Source: Bacteroidaceae bacterium (lineage in GTDB: Bacteria; Bacteroidota; Bacteroidia; Bacteroidales; Bacteroidaceae). Taken from it: a DNA stretch of 64,000 nt. This document shows, one piece after another, positions 9,247 to 19,318 of this stretch (position 1 is the first letter of the stretch; the number at the start of each line of letters is the position of its first letter). The notes below the pieces were generated by a model, which was given only the letters and a program-made list of their open reading frames with translations, was not told the origin of the DNA and did no database searches. The DNA is taken from positions 90,779-154,778 of the forward strand of contig JAFXEF010000035.1 in the NCBI GenBank assembly GCA_017520935.1, written 5' to 3'. The position numbers and the translations under genes were made by a program.

Positions 9247-10770
9247 TTAGTGCTTAAAGTGACGGAAACCAGTGATTACCATAGCCACATCGTGGTCGTT
9301 GCAGTACTGCACCGACTCGGCATCGCGCACCGAGCCTCCGGGCTGGATAACGGCAGTGACACCTGCCTCATGGGCAATCTCCACACAGTCGGGGAAGGGG
9401 AAGAAAGCATCACTGGCCATCACGGCACCATTGAGATCGAAACCGAAGCCATGAGCCTTCTCGATAGCATGCTTCAAGGCATCCACACGTGAGGTCTGCC
9501 CCACACCGCTGGCGAGCAGTTGCTTGCCCTTGGCGAGTACGATGGCGTTGCTCTTGCTGTTCTTCACAATCTTGTTGGCAAAGAGCATATCCTCGATTTC
9601 CTCGGCTGTAGCCACCTTATTGGTCACCGGCTTGCAGTCCTCGGGAGTCTCGGTCTTGAGGTCGCGGTCCTGCACCAGCACGCCGTTGAGTACCGAGCGG
9701 TACTGCTGACGGGGCAATGCGGCCTCCTTACGCACGAGGATGATGCGGTTCTTCTTCTGGGTGAGAATTTCCAGTGCATTCACATCGTAGTCAGGAGCGA
9801 TGATTACCTCGAAGAATATCTTGTTGATTTCCTCAGCCGTAGCCTTGTCGATGGGGCAGTTGGTGATGAGCACGCCACCGAATGCAGACACGGGGTCACC
9901 TGCCAAAGCATCGATCCAAGCCTGGAGCAGTGTCTCGCGTGAAGCAAGGCCACAGGCATTGTTGTGCTTGAGGATAGCGAAGGTGGTCTCGTCGAACTCG
10001 TCGATGAGATCCACGGCAGCGTTGATGTCGAGCAGGTTGTTGTACGAGATCTCCTTACCGTGAATCTGGTCGAACATAGCCTCGAAGTCACCGTAGAAGT
10101 AGCCCTTCTGATGGGGGTTCTCACCGTAACGGAGCACCTTGGGATGATTCACCGCCTTGCGGAACATAGAGCCCTCCTCACCGTCGAAGTAGTTGAAGAT
10201 GGCCGAATCATAGGCCGACGATACGGCAAACGCCTCCTTGGCAAACCAAGCACGCTCCTCCAAGGTGGTCTGAGCACCCTTGTCGCGCAGGATATCGGTG
10301 AGCGGGGCATACTGATCCTTGCTGGCTACAATCACCACATCCTTATGGTTCTTGGCCGCAGCACGGATAAGCGAGATGCCACCTATATCAATTTTCTCGA
10401 TGATAGCCTCGTGCGAAGCACCCGAAGCCACGGTAGCCTCGAAGGGATAGAGGTCTACGATGACAAGGTCAATTTCGGGAATCTCATAGTTGACCATCTG
10501 CACCTGGTCGCCCTCGTTGTCGCGACGGCCGAGGATACCACCGAACACTTTGGGGTGAAGGGTCTTCACACGTCCACCGAGAATTGAGGGGTAGCCCGTC
10601 AGGTCCTCAACACGCTGGCAAGGCACACCGAGCGACTCGATAAACTCCTGGGTACCACCCGTAGAAAGCAACTGCACGCCCTCTTTATGGAGCGTAGTGA
10701 TAATCTCTTCCAATCCATCCTTGTGGAATACCGACACAAGGGCGGTTTTCATTCTTTTGTTATCCGACAT
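9247..10770 (-). CDS. purH: bifunctional AICAR formyltransferase / IMP cyclohydrolase
   Basis: This 507-residue cytoplasmic enzyme does the last two steps of IMP synthesis. The N-terminal MGS-like cyclohydrolase domain (about residues 1-190) begins KTALVSVFHKDGLEE and has LLSTGGTQEF; the C-terminal formyltransferase domain contains YGENPHQKGYFYG (about 215) and HNNACGLA (about 270), with QPGGSVRDAESVQYCNDHDV near the end. Length is normal. A TAnnTTTG promoter sits 44 bases upstream (10814-10822). It precedes mreB, the usual Bacteroidales order. Confidence 0.96.
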   Translation of the reverse strand: MSDNKRMKTALVSVFHKDGLEEIITTLHKEGVQLLSTGGTQEFIESLGVPCQRVEDLTGYPSILGGRVKTLHPKVFGGILGRRDNEGDQVQMVNYEIPEIDLVIVDLYPFEATVASGASHEAIIEKIDIGGISLIRAAAKNHKDVVIVASKDQYAPLTDILRDKGAQTTLEERAWFAKEAFAVSSAYDSAIFNYFDGEEGSMFRKAVNHPKVLRYGENPHQKGYFYGDFEAMFDQIHGKEISYNNLLDINAAVDLIDEFDETTFAILKHNNACGLASRETLLQAWIDALAGDPVSAFGGVLITNCPIDKATAEEINKIFFEVIIAPDYDVNALEILTQKKNRIILVRKEAALPRQQYRSVLNGVLVQDRDLKTETPEDCKPVTNKVATAEEIEDMLFANKIVKNSKSNAIVLAKGKQLLASGVGQTSRVDALKHAIEKAHGFGFDLNGAVMASDAFFPFPDCVEIAHEAGVTAVIQPGGSVRDAESVQYCNDHDVAMVITGFRHFKH

Positions 10771-10813
10771 TATTCTGTATGTTAGTTGTTATTCAAAATC
10801 ATTGTTTAAGAGT

Positions 10814-10822
10814 GCAAAGTTA
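10814..10822 (-). promoter_or_regulatory. promoter -7 box for purH
   Basis: TAACTTTGC on the minus strand matches the Bacteroidota TAnnTTTG box, 44 bases before the purH start. Confidence 0.7.
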
Positions 10823-10931
10823 GCAAATATATGCAAGATTCCCTTATAAAATAAGAAGAAAAACAACATACGCCCCGACAAATTCGGTTAATTATTGTTA
10901 TTATCCACATCCGATTGAATAAAAAAAGAGC

Positions 10932-10940
10932 TACCTTTGC
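10932..10940 (+). promoter_or_regulatory. promoter -7 box directly before the 10944 gene
   Basis: TACCTTTGC matches the consensus exactly. It ends only three bases before the ATG at 10944, so the expected transcript start lies at or inside the start codon, which suggests a leaderless mRNA. Confidence 0.75.
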
Positions 10941-10943
10941 AAA

Positions 10944-11540
10944 ATGAAAAGAACAATCAGACTTATCACCGTCATCCTATACATCGCCATTGCGGCTTAC
11001 GGCTGCTACGGTTCGTGGGTTCACGGCACCCGTTTCTTCCTCTACTTCACCAATCTGGGCAATCTCTACTGCCTTGGGCTGATGACAAATGAGCTAATAC
11101 GGCTCATACGTCGCAAACCGATATCCATTCCACTGATGCAGTGGGAGTTTGGCGGACTCATCTCCATCCTCGTCATTGGCGCTGTGTACAACATCCTTCT
11201 GGGAGACCCCACCTCGGCCGCTTATTGGGCCAACCGTCCCAGTGTGTGCCTGCACCTTCTTACCCCTATTCTCTACGCCATCTACTTCTTTGCCACACGC
11301 CCTGTGCGCAAAGTCACCGTAGGCGGCATACAGTGCGGCATACTGCTTCCCTACCTTTACATCGCTTTTATCTATACCCGCCATTTTATCACGGGCGACA
11401 ACTGGTTTCCCTACTTCTTCCTCGACATCAACCGCATAGGATGGTCCGGGGCTATCGGGTGGATTATAGCCCTTACCGTAGTATTCGTACTCACGGGATT
11501 CATCTTCATCTATTTGGGAAAGAAGAGGAGTAAGAGATGA
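10944..11540 (+). CDS. polytopic membrane protein, Pr6Pr-like (function unknown)
   Basis: This 198-residue protein has about six hydrophobic segments and a basic C-terminus (GKKRSKR). The pattern WVHGTRFFLYFTNLGNLYC near the N-terminus and the even spacing of helices resemble the Pr6Pr family of integral membrane proteins, whose function is not known. It is transcribed divergently from purH and stands alone. The promoter box is three bases before the ATG, so the message is probably leaderless; the next in-frame ATG is at residue 48 and would cut the first helix. The family call is tentative. Confidence 0.55.
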   Translation: MKRTIRLITVILYIAIAAYGCYGSWVHGTRFFLYFTNLGNLYCLGLMTNELIRLIRRKPISIPLMQWEFGGLISILVIGAVYNILLGDPTSAAYWANRPSVCLHLLTPILYAIYFFATRPVRKVTVGGIQCGILLPYLYIAFIYTRHFITGDNWFPYFFLDINRIGWSGAIGWIIALTVVFVLTGFIFIYLGKKRSKR

Positions 11541-11656
11541 CGAGACTGCGTCTGAATGTATTTTTGTCATCCTGAGCGCGAAAAGGACGAGGGTGTGTCG
11601 CAAATCTATCCCCAAACACCTCTCAGCTAAACTCAAAATAATTTCAAAACAGATTC

Positions 11657-13789
11657 TTAGTTTACATCCTTCATTGATAAACTGATGCGTTTGCGCGAGT
11701 AGTCCACTTCGAGCACACGTACCGTAACGTGCTGGTGCACCGAAACAATGGCGGTAGGGTCACTCACATAGCGGTCGGCAAGCTGGGAGACATGCACCAG
11801 GCCATTTTCCTTGATGCCTATATCCACGAAGCAACCGAAGTTGGTGACATTGGTGACGATGCCGGGGAGCACCATCCCTGCCTTTACATCCTCTATCGTG
11901 CGGATGCGCTCGTCGAAACTCCAGACCTCGATGGCTTGACGTGGGTCACGGCCCGGTTTTACTAATTCGCACATGATATCCTGCAATGTGGGCAGACCCA
12001 CATCGCCACTCACATAGCGGTCTATATCAATCTTGGCACGCAGTTCAGCCTCGGCAATCAGTTCGTTCACCGAGCAGCCTAAGTCCCTGGCCATCTGCTC
12101 CACTAAGCGGTATCGCTCGGGATGCACGGCCGAGTTGTCGAGCGGGTTCTTGGCATCGGGGATGCGAAGGAAGCCTGCCGACTGTTCGAAGCTTTTCTCT
12201 CCCATACGCGGCACACGCTTCAGTTCGCCACGTGAGGCGAAGGCTCCGTGCTCGGCACGGTAGTCCACGATATTCTGTGCCAACGTGGCATTGAGTCCCG
12301 ACACGTATGTGAGCAAGTGCTTGCTGGCCGTATTCACATTCACACCCACTAAGTTGACACAATGTTCCACGGTGCGGTCAAGCGACGATTTCAGTTCATT
12401 TTGGTTCACATCGTACTGGTACTGCCCCACCCCGATGGATTTGGGGTCAATCTTCACCAGTTCGGCCAGGGGATCCATCAGCCGGCGACCAATGGACACC
12501 GCACCACGCACGGTGACATCGTAGTCGGGGAACTCATCGCGGGCGACTTTTGAGGCCGAATAGATGGAAGCTCCGTCCTCACTCACCACAAACACCTGCA
12601 ACTTGCGGTCGTAACGCTGCGAGGTGACAAACTGCTCGGTCTCACGACTGGCCGTACCGTTGCCGATGGATATGGCCTCTATCTTGTATTGCTCCACCAG
12701 ACGTGTCAGCTTACGGCCCGCGCCCGCATAGTCCGACTTGGGCGGATGAGGGTAGATGGTCTCGTTATGCAACAGGTTGCCCTGCGCATCGAGGCATACC
12801 ACCTTGCATCCCGTGCGATAGCCGGGGTCGATGGCCAGTACGCGCTTTTGCCCGAGGGGAGGAGCCAGCAATAGCTGCTTGAGGTTGGTCGCAAATACGC
12901 GGATGGCCTCCTCATCGGCCTTCACCTTGGAGCTGTTCGCAAATTCCGTCTCGATTGAGGGACGCAACAAACGCTTATAGCCATCGTGCACAGCCATGGT
13001 CACCTGCTCGGCACACTCGCCCGAGGAGCGTACGAACTGGCGTTCAAGGCGTTCCACGACCACCGTGTCGTCGGCCGGTGCAATCGTTACACGCAGGAAT
13101 CCCTCCTTCTCACCACGGCGTATGGCCAGCATACGGTGCGACGAGCAGCGCGAGAGCGGTTCGCTCCAGTCAAAGTAGTCCCGGAACTTATCGCCCTCAG
13201 CCTCCTTACCCTTTATCACCTTGGAGGTGATACGTGCTTCGCGAGCGAAGATGTTGCGCACGGCATTGCGTGCGCGTTCACTCTCGTTCACCCATTCGGC
13301 AATGATGTCACGGGCACCCTGCAGAGCCTCATCGGCATCCTTCACCTCGTCCTTGACGAAGCGCATGGCCATGGAATCCACACCGTTGGAATGTTGCGCC
13401 ATCAGCATCTTGGCCAGCGGCTCCAGTCCCTTGGCGCGTGCCACCTCGGCACGGGTACGGCGTTTGGGCTTATAGGGCAGGTAGATATCCTCCAGCTCCG
13501 TAGCGTCCATACACATCTCGATGCGCGAACGCAGTTCATCGGAGAGCTTACCCTGCTCCTCAATGGTGCTCAGGATAGTCTCCTTACGCTTGGCAAGTTC
13601 CTGCAATTTCTTACACGCCGTGTCGATAGCAGCAATCTGCACCTCATCAAGGCCACCCGTCGCCTCCTTGCGATAGCGACTGATAAAAGGGATAGTGGCA
13701 CCATCGGCAAGCAGTTTCAGTGTACCCGCCACTGCCTGTTCCGAGAGATTGAGGGTTTGGGAAATGTATCTGTTCATCATATCGTTCAT
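11657..13789 (-). CDS. tex: Tex family RNA-binding transcriptional accessory protein
   Basis: This 710-residue cytoplasmic protein has the Tex layout: N-terminal helical part (about 1-190), YqgF/RNase H-like domain with LAIDPGYRTGCKVVCLD (about 325), helix-hairpin-helix domain with LLTYVSGLNATLAQNIVDYR (about 495) and a C-terminal S1 domain (about 635-705; GIVTNVTNFGCFVDIGIKEN). Tex proteins bind nucleic acids and the transcription complex. Length is slightly below the usual 720-780. It is monocistronic, with a promoter at 13854-13862 and a motif of the AGAATCTGTT family on each side of the gene. Confidence 0.92.
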   Translation of the reverse strand: MNDMMNRYISQTLNLSEQAVAGTLKLLADGATIPFISRYRKEATGGLDEVQIAAIDTACKKLQELAKRKETILSTIEEQGKLSDELRSRIEMCMDATELEDIYLPYKPKRRTRAEVARAKGLEPLAKMLMAQHSNGVDSMAMRFVKDEVKDADEALQGARDIIAEWVNESERARNAVRNIFAREARITSKVIKGKEAEGDKFRDYFDWSEPLSRCSSHRMLAIRRGEKEGFLRVTIAPADDTVVVERLERQFVRSSGECAEQVTMAVHDGYKRLLRPSIETEFANSSKVKADEEAIRVFATNLKQLLLAPPLGQKRVLAIDPGYRTGCKVVCLDAQGNLLHNETIYPHPPKSDYAGAGRKLTRLVEQYKIEAISIGNGTASRETEQFVTSQRYDRKLQVFVVSEDGASIYSASKVARDEFPDYDVTVRGAVSIGRRLMDPLAELVKIDPKSIGVGQYQYDVNQNELKSSLDRTVEHCVNLVGVNVNTASKHLLTYVSGLNATLAQNIVDYRAEHGAFASRGELKRVPRMGEKSFEQSAGFLRIPDAKNPLDNSAVHPERYRLVEQMARDLGCSVNELIAEAELRAKIDIDRYVSGDVGLPTLQDIMCELVKPGRDPRQAIEVWSFDERIRTIEDVKAGMVLPGIVTNVTNFGCFVDIGIKENGLVHVSQLADRYVSDPTAIVSVHQHVTVRVLEVDYSRKRISLSMKDVN

Positions 13790-13853
13790 TAAGAATCTGT
13801 TCTAAAATCACCGTCAATATATTTGTACCAGCTTTTTGTTCTTCAGCATATCT

Positions 13854-13862
13854 GCAAAGGTA
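13854..13862 (-). promoter_or_regulatory. promoter -7 box for tex
   Basis: TACCTTTGC on the minus strand, 65 bases before the tex start, matches TAnnTTTG. Confidence 0.7.
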
Positions 13863-14138
13863 AACATTATTGGCAACAAACGAACATCTGCAGTGTGATT
13901 TCTTTGAATTTAATATAATATAGTTGCTTACCCAAACGCAGGTTGTCCGCCCAATACCGTCTGTCCGCGGACGGTTCACGAACAGCCGAGTCCCCCTTGT
14001 AAAGAAGGCGATTTTGTTACTACGCGATGAAACAAAATTTTTATCGCGTAGAAACAAAATTTCCCTCGTGAAGCCTGTCTTGAGGCAAGGCAGCGGGTTG
14101 TCCGACAATACAACTCGCCCACCCCCGTTCTCGCGGAC

Positions 14139-14175
14139 AAAAAAAGAGTTGCCATCGAAGACGGCAACTCTTAAC
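14139..14175 (-). terminator. intrinsic terminator of hisS
   Basis: Read on the minus strand, AAGAGTTGCC and GGCAACTCTT form a perfect 10-bp stem followed by a run of seven T residues. It lies about 30 bases past the hisS stop. Confidence 0.85.
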
Positions 14176-14203
14176 TTTTCACTCTTCCCTCTTAACTCTT
14201 CAC

Positions 14204-15565
14204 TCAAGAGAGTTTGCTCAGCAATTCCTCTATCGTCACTGTGCCCTGCTCGCCTGTCACCATATTCTTCACGGAGAGCTGGCCGCTCTGCATCTCGCTC
14301 TCGCCCACCATCACGACGTAGGGAATAGCGTGGTCGTTGGCAAAGGACATCTGCTTCTTCATCTTCACGCTATCGGGGTAGAGCTCGGCAGCAATGCCTG
14401 CACTGCGTAACTGTGCCACGAGGGGAAGGCAGTAGGTAGCCTCGGCAGCACCGAAATTGACAAACATCACCTGTGTGCCACGTGCAGCACTCTTGGGATA
14501 GAGGTCGAGCTGATTGAGCACGTCATAGATGCGGTCGGCACCGAAGGAGATGCCTACGCCCGACACACCGGGCATGCCGAAGATACCCGTCAGGTTGTCA
14601 TAGCGGCCACCACCTGAGATACTGCCAATCTGCACGTCGAGTGCCTTGACCTCAAAGATGGTACCTGTGTAGTAGTTGAGTCCGCGAGCAAGGGTGAGGT
14701 CTACCTCCACCTCGTTCTTGATGTCGAGATGTTCCAAGCTGCCCAGCACAAACTCCATCTCATCTACACCCTTGAGACCAATCTCGCTGGCTGCGAGCAC
14801 GGTGCGCAGGGTGGCCAGCTTGGAGCGGTTGTCGCCACTGAGCTGGATGATAGGTTGCAGGGTATCGATGGCCTCGGCAGGGATGCCCTTCTCGGCCAGC
14901 TCGGCATTGACGTTGTCGAGCCCTATCTTGTCGAGCTTGTCAATGGCTACGGTGATATCGACAATCTTGTCGGCCTGACCGATAATCTCGGCTATACCGG
15001 TGAGAATCTTGCGGTTGTTGATCTTGATGCCCACGCGGATACCAAACTTGAGGTATACGGCATCAATCATCTGCACGAGGTCCACCTCGTTGAGCAGTGA
15101 GTCGCTGCCTACCACATCGGCATCGCACTGGTAGAACTCGCGGTAGCGACCCTTCTGCGGGCGGTCGGCACGCCATACGGGCTGTATCTGGAAGCGTTTG
15201 AAGGGGAATGAAAGTTCGTCTCTATGAGCCACCACGTAGCGGGCAAAAGGTACGGTGAGATCATAGCGGAGACCCTTTTCGCAGACCTTGGCAGCAAACT
15301 TCAGCGCATTGCGCTCCAGCAGCTCATCATCGTCAATCTTGCTCAGGCAGTCGCCCGAGTTGAGAATCTTGAACAACAGCTTGTCGCCCTCCTCGCCATA
15401 CTTACCCATCAACGTGGAAAAGTTCTCCATGGCAGGGGTCTCAATGGGTTGGAAGCCAAAGGTGTAGAACACCTCACGGATAGTATCGAATATATAGTTG
15501 CGCTTCGCCATTTCAGCAGGAGAGAAGTCGCGCGTCCCCTTTGGTATACCGGGTTTTGTTGCCAT
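14204..15565 (-). CDS. hisS: histidyl-tRNA synthetase
   Basis: This 453-residue class II aminoacyl-tRNA synthetase charges tRNA-His. Seen: PKGTRDFSP at the N-terminus, motif 2 in the segment [20 protein letters not shown] (about residue 135), the histidine-binding [10 protein letters not shown] (about 300) and SGGGRYDNL (about 325), and an anticodon-binding domain after about 360. Length is normal. It has its own promoter (15591-15599) and a clear terminator. Confidence 0.96.
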   Translation of the reverse strand: MATKPGIPKGTRDFSPAEMAKRNYIFDTIREVFYTFGFQPIETPAMENFSTLMGKYGEEGDKLLFKILNSGDCLSKIDDDELLERNALKFAAKVCEKGLRYDLTVPFARYVVAHRDELSFPFKRFQIQPVWRADRPQKGRYREFYQCDADVVGSDSLLNEVDLVQMIDAVYLKFGIRVGIKINNRKILTGIAEIIGQADKIVDITVAIDKLDKIGLDNVNAELAEKGIPAEAIDTLQPIIQLSGDNRSKLATLRTVLAASEIGLKGVDEMEFVLGSLEHLDIKNEVEVDLTLARGLNYYTGTIFEVKALDVQIGSISGGGRYDNLTGIFGMPGVSGVGISFGADRIYDVLNQLDLYPKSAARGTQVMFVNFGAAEATYCLPLVAQLRSAGIAAELYPDSVKMKKQMSFANDHAIPYVVMVGESEMQSGQLSVKNMVTGEQGTVTIEELLSKLS

Positions 15566-15590
15566 TACAGTCTTCTGTTTCTTATTTGCT

Positions 15591-15599
15591 GTGCAAATT
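15591..15599 (-). promoter_or_regulatory. promoter -7 box for hisS
   Basis: TAAATTTGC on the minus strand, 26 bases before the hisS start, fits TAnnTTTG. Confidence 0.65.
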
Positions 15600-15805
15600 T
15601 AGAGAAAAAAAGGCAATTGGCAAAGTTTATGCAAACGAATGTGTTTTTCCTTAGCACACGAGTTTCTACCGATGATGCCATGCTGTGTATAGAGAAGCCA
15701 CCCGGGGAAGTGAGAATTCCAATAAAATGGGGGTTTTTCGGTTATGAAAACGTGAATAAACGCTAATTGATAGCATATTTAGCTTAATATTCGATTTTTT
15801 TGCTG

Positions 15806-15813
15806 TACCTTTG
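15806..15813 (+). promoter_or_regulatory. promoter -7 box for the DUF2723 gene
   Basis: TACCTTTG, 30 bases before the ATG at 15843, matches the consensus; an AT-rich stretch precedes it. Confidence 0.7.
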
Positions 15814-15842
15814 TCGGCTCAAAGCGCATATATATCATTGCA

Positions 15843-18800
15843 ATGAAACGATACAAATTAATCAACAACCTCATGGGTTGGTTTGTCTTTGCCGTAGCAG
15901 CGGTAGTCTACTGCTTGACTATCGAGTCTTCGGCAAGTTTCTGGGACTGTCCCGAGTTTATCACCACGGGCTATAAGCTCGAAGTGGGTCACCCGCCTGG
16001 CGCACCCTTCTTCATGCTCACGGCCAATCTATTCTCACAGTTTGCCAGCGACCCCTCGCAGGTGGCCTATATGGTGAATGTGATGTCGGCCCTGCTCAGT
16101 GCAGGCTGTATCCTGTTTCTTTTCTGGAGTATCACACACCTCACTCGCCGGCTCTTGTGTGGCAACAGCAACACGATCAAGACGGGACAGATGATCACCA
16201 TCATCGGTGCGGGTCTGGTAGGTTCCTTGGCCTATACGTTCAGCGACACCTTCTGGTACAGTGCTGTCGAGGGCGAGGTATATGCCTACAGTTCGTTCTT
16301 CACAGCAGTGGTATTCTGGTTTATCCTCAAGTGGGAGGAGGAGGCCGGCAGCGTGCATAGCGACCGTTGGCTTATCCTCATCGCCTACCTGATGGGACTC
16401 TCCGTGGGCGTGCACTTGCTCAACCTGCTGTGTATACCCGCCATCGTGCTCATCTACTACTTCAAGAAGAACCCGAATGCAGGATGGAAGGGCACCGTTG
16501 TCGCCCTTGCCGTATCGGCAGCGCTCGTTGCAGCCATCCTCTACGGTATCGTACCGGGCATCGTGAAGGTGGGTGGATGGTTTGAACTGTTCTTCGTGAA
16601 CACCCTTTCCATGCCGTTCAATACCGGTCTTATCCTATATATTATAGTATTGGCAGCCGCGTTGGTATGGAGCATTTGGGAGACCTATGCAGCCAAGTCC
16701 AAGGTGCGCACCAACATTGCCTTCATTCTGGTGATAGCGCTTACGGGCCTGCCCTTCTACGGACATGGCGTGACTTGCGTACTGCTTGGCCTTATCGTTC
16801 TGGGCGCTTTGGCCGCCTATCTGTTCAATATGGACAAGATCAAGGAGCAGTGGCGCATGAGTGCCCGTGTGATGAGTACCGCCTTAGTATCTATCATGAT
16901 GATTGTCATCGGCTACTCATCGTATGCAGTCATCGTGGTGCGCTCATCGGCCAACACTCCGATGGATCAGAACTCTCCGGAGGATATTTTCACCCTCGGC
17001 AGTTATCTCAACCGCGAGCAGTATGGCGACACACCGCTCTTCTATGGTGGCACCTATGCCTCAAAAGTGGCCCGCAAGGTGGAGGGGCAGTATCTGGTGC
17101 CCGTAGTAAAGGAAGGAGCCAAGGTTTATATGCCCAAGGAGAAGGCTTCACCCGATGAGAAAGACCGATATATCGTAGTCCGCACCAAGGACAAGTACGT
17201 GATGGAACCCTCGATGCTCTTCCCCCGTATGCACAGTGCCGACCATGCCAACTGGCCTGCCGGAGGCACCACCGTCAACCTGTACGATAATTGGGTAGGT
17301 GGTATTCAAGGCCGCGAGGCTACCGTCAATGCAGGCGGGCAGAAGCAGAAAGTAAAGGTACCCACACAGCTGGACAACATCAAGTTCTTCATCAACTATC
17401 AGGTGAACTTCATGTACTGGCGTTACTTCTTGTGGAACTTCGTAGGCCGTCAGAACGACATACAGGGTCACGGTGAGATAGAACACGGCAACTGGATTAC
17501 GGGCATCAACTTCATCGACAAGATGCTTGTGGGCGACCAGACCCTGCTGCCCTCAGAGCTGAAGGACAACAAGGGACGCAACGTCTTCTATGGTCTGCCA
17601 CTGCTGCTCGGCCTCATCGGCCTCTTCTGGCAAGCAGGCCGCGGCAAGCGTGGCGCACGCCAGTTCTGGGTGGTGTTCATGCTCTTCTTCATGACGGGCT
17701 TAGCCATCGTACTCTACCTGAACCAGACACCGATGCAGCCCCGTGAGCGCGACTATGCCTATGCCGCCTCGTTCTATGCCTTCGCCATCTGGATTGGTAT
17801 GGGCGTGGCCGGCATTGCCCATCTGTTGCAGAAGCTGGTCAAGAACCCGACCGTGGCTGGTGCTATCGCCACCGTAGCATGCGTGCTCGTACCGCTGCAG
17901 ATGGCCAGCCAGACATGGGACGACCACGACCGCAGCAACCGCTACATGGCGCGCGACTTCGGCCAGAACTACCTCAACACCCTCCCCGAGAAGGGCAACC
18001 CCATCATCTTCACCAATGGCGACAACGATACTTTCCCCCTATGGTACAACCAGGAGGTAGAGGGTGTGCGCACCGACTCGCGTGTATGCAACCTCTCGTA
18101 CCTGCAGACCGACTGGTACATCGACCAGATGCGCCGTCCGGCCTACGACTCGCCCTCAGTACCCATCCAATGGGAGCGTCTCGACTATGTGGAGGGCACC
18201 AACGATGTGATAGAGATACGCCCCGAGGCCAAGCAGGCCGTACTCGACATCTACAAGAAACAGCCTACTGCTGCCCAACAGAGGTTTGGCAATGAGCCAT
18301 TCGAGTTGCGCAACATCCTTGACTATTGGGTAAAGAGCAAGGACGAGAACCTGCATTATATCCCCACCGATACCGTATATATCACGCTCGACAAGGCTGC
18401 CATCCTACGCTCAGGCATGTATATCCCCGAGCAGTACCGCGGCGCTACCGACGAGGAGACCATGAGCAAGATGCCCGACCGCATGGTTATCTCACTCAAA
18501 GGACGTCGTATGCTCACCAAGAACCACATCATGCTGCTTGAGATGCTGGCCGGCACCAACTGGGAGCGCCCGCTCTACATGTCTACGACCGTGGGCAGCG
18601 AAAATTACGTGGGACTCGAGCCCTTCTTCCTCCAAGAGGGACTGGCCTACCGCATCACGCCATTCAACTTCCGCCAGCTGGGTCTCGCTCCCCAGAATGG
18701 CTTTGCAGTAGATAGCGAGACGATGTACAATAACCTGATGAACCGCTTCGCATTCGGTGGCATGAAGACTCCCGGTATCTATATCGACGAGACCATCACC

Positions 18801-19229
18801 CGCATGGGCTACACCCACCGCCGTCTCTACACGATGCTGGCCAACCAGCTCATCCGCGAGGGTAAGAAAGACAAGGCACTCGCCGTGCTCGACAAGTGCG
18901 AAGAGGAGTTCCCCTCCTCTATCCTGCCACACAACTATTGGCAGAGCCAGTCGCATCTGATGGGTCAGGCCTACCTTACCCTTGGTGAGACAGAGAAGGG
19001 CATGGACATCCTCTCGCAAGTGGCCGACAATGACATCGAGTATATTACCTGGTATCTTAGCCTTGGCGACAACCGCTTCAATGCTTCGTTCGGTGAGGTG
19101 CAGAACTGCCTGCACACGCTCCTGAAGACATTGCAGATGATGGAGCGCTCGTCAGATAAAGAGACGTTTGCACACTACTCCGGCCTCTTCGAAAAATTGT
19201 ATCAGGAACTGGAAGTGAGAGTGAAGTGA
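15843..19229 (+). CDS. DUF2723 membrane protein (TMEM260-like, putative glycosyltransferase)
   Basis: This very large protein (1128 residues) starts with a DUF2723 domain. The N-terminal half has about a dozen hydrophobic segments and the early pattern SSASFWDCPEFITTGYKLEVG followed by HPPGAPFF, in which an acidic residue and HPPG resemble the active-site loop of GT-C glycosyltransferases. The C-terminal third (after about 750) is soluble, with NGDNDTFPLWYNQEVEGVRT and a TPR-like end. The family is near-universal in Bacteroidota; the animal relative TMEM260 is a protein O-mannosyltransferase, so a role in envelope protein or glycan modification is an inference. It is monocistronic, with a paired repeat after it. 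Confidence 0.8.
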   Translation: MKRYKLINNLMGWFVFAVAAVVYCLTIESSASFWDCPEFITTGYKLEVGHPPGAPFFMLTANLFSQFASDPSQVAYMVNVMSALLSAGCILFLFWSITHLTRRLLCGNSNTIKTGQMITIIGAGLVGSLAYTFSDTFWYSAVEGEVYAYSSFFTAVVFWFILKWEEEAGSVHSDRWLILIAYLMGLSVGVHLLNLLCIPAIVLIYYFKKNPNAGWKGTVVALAVSAALVAAILYGIVPGIVKVGGWFELFFVNTLSMPFNTGLILYIIVLAAALVWSIWETYAAKSKVRTNIAFILVIALTGLPFYGHGVTCVLLGLIVLGALAAYLFNMDKIKEQWRMSARVMSTALVSIMMIVIGYSSYAVIVVRSSANTPMDQNSPEDIFTLGSYLNREQYGDTPLFYGGTYASKVARKVEGQYLVPVVKEGAKVYMPKEKASPDEKDRYIVVRTKDKYVMEPSMLFPRMHSADHANWPAGGTTVNLYDNWVGGIQGREATVNAGGQKQKVKVPTQLDNIKFFINYQVNFMYWRYFLWNFVGRQNDIQGHGEIEHGNWITGINFIDKMLVGDQTLLPSELKDNKGRNVFYGLPLLLGLIGLFWQAGRGKRGARQFWVVFMLFFMTGLAIVLYLNQTPMQPRERDYAYAASFYAFAIWIGMGVAGIAHLLQKLVKNPTVAGAIATVACVLVPLQMASQTWDDHDRSNRYMARDFGQNYLNTLPEKGNPIIFTNGDNDTFPLWYNQEVEGVRTDSRVCNLSYLQTDWYIDQMRRPAYDSPSVPIQWERLDYVEGTNDVIEIRPEAKQAVLDIYKKQPTAAQQRFGNEPFELRNILDYWVKSKDENLHYIPTDTVYITLDKAAILRSGMYIPEQYRGATDEETMSKMPDRMVISLKGRRMLTKNHIMLLEMLAGTNWERPLYMSTTVGSENYVGLEPFFLQEGLAYRITPFNFRQLGLAPQNGFAVDSETMYNNLMNRFAFGGMKTPGIYIDETITRMGYTHRRLYTMLANQLIREGKKDKALAVLDKCEEEFPSSILPHNYWQSQSHLMGQAYLTLGETEKGMDILSQVADNDIEYITWYLSLGDNRFNASFGEVQNCLHTLLKTLQMMERSSDKETFAHYSGLFEKLYQELEVRVK

Positions 19230-19231
19230 TT

Positions 19232-19316
19232 TAAGTTTTTCAGTTTATAAGTTTTTGAGTTTGTAGGTTCCCACTCGTGAGACAAACTTATAAACTCAAA
19301 AACTCAAAAACTTACC
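19232..19316. repeat. low-complexity inverted repeat
   Basis: AAGTTTTTCAGTTTATAAG and related words on the left face ACAAACTTATAAACTCAAAA on the right, giving an imperfect hairpin of about 32 bp between the DUF2723 gene and the deacetylase. It may end transcription of the former. The deacetylase start at 19319 lies just past it. Confidence 0.7.
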
Positions 19317-19318
19317 CT

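Larger units (their letters stand above)
13790..14203. other. intergenic region tex-hisS
   Basis: The 414 bases hold the tex promoter, an AGAATCTGTTCT motif (13792-13815) and the hisS terminator. In between are small palindromes: GTCCGCGGAC at 13963-13972, and CTACGCGAT (14020-14028) facing ATCGCGTAG (14043-14051) with AAACAAAATTT repeated beside each arm. No gene is convincing; the open frames here lack start context and family features. Confidence 0.6.

Noticed and set aside
12986..13792. 268-codon plus-strand frame opposite tex
   Set aside because: Shadow of tex, which has a full domain set, promoter and normal length.
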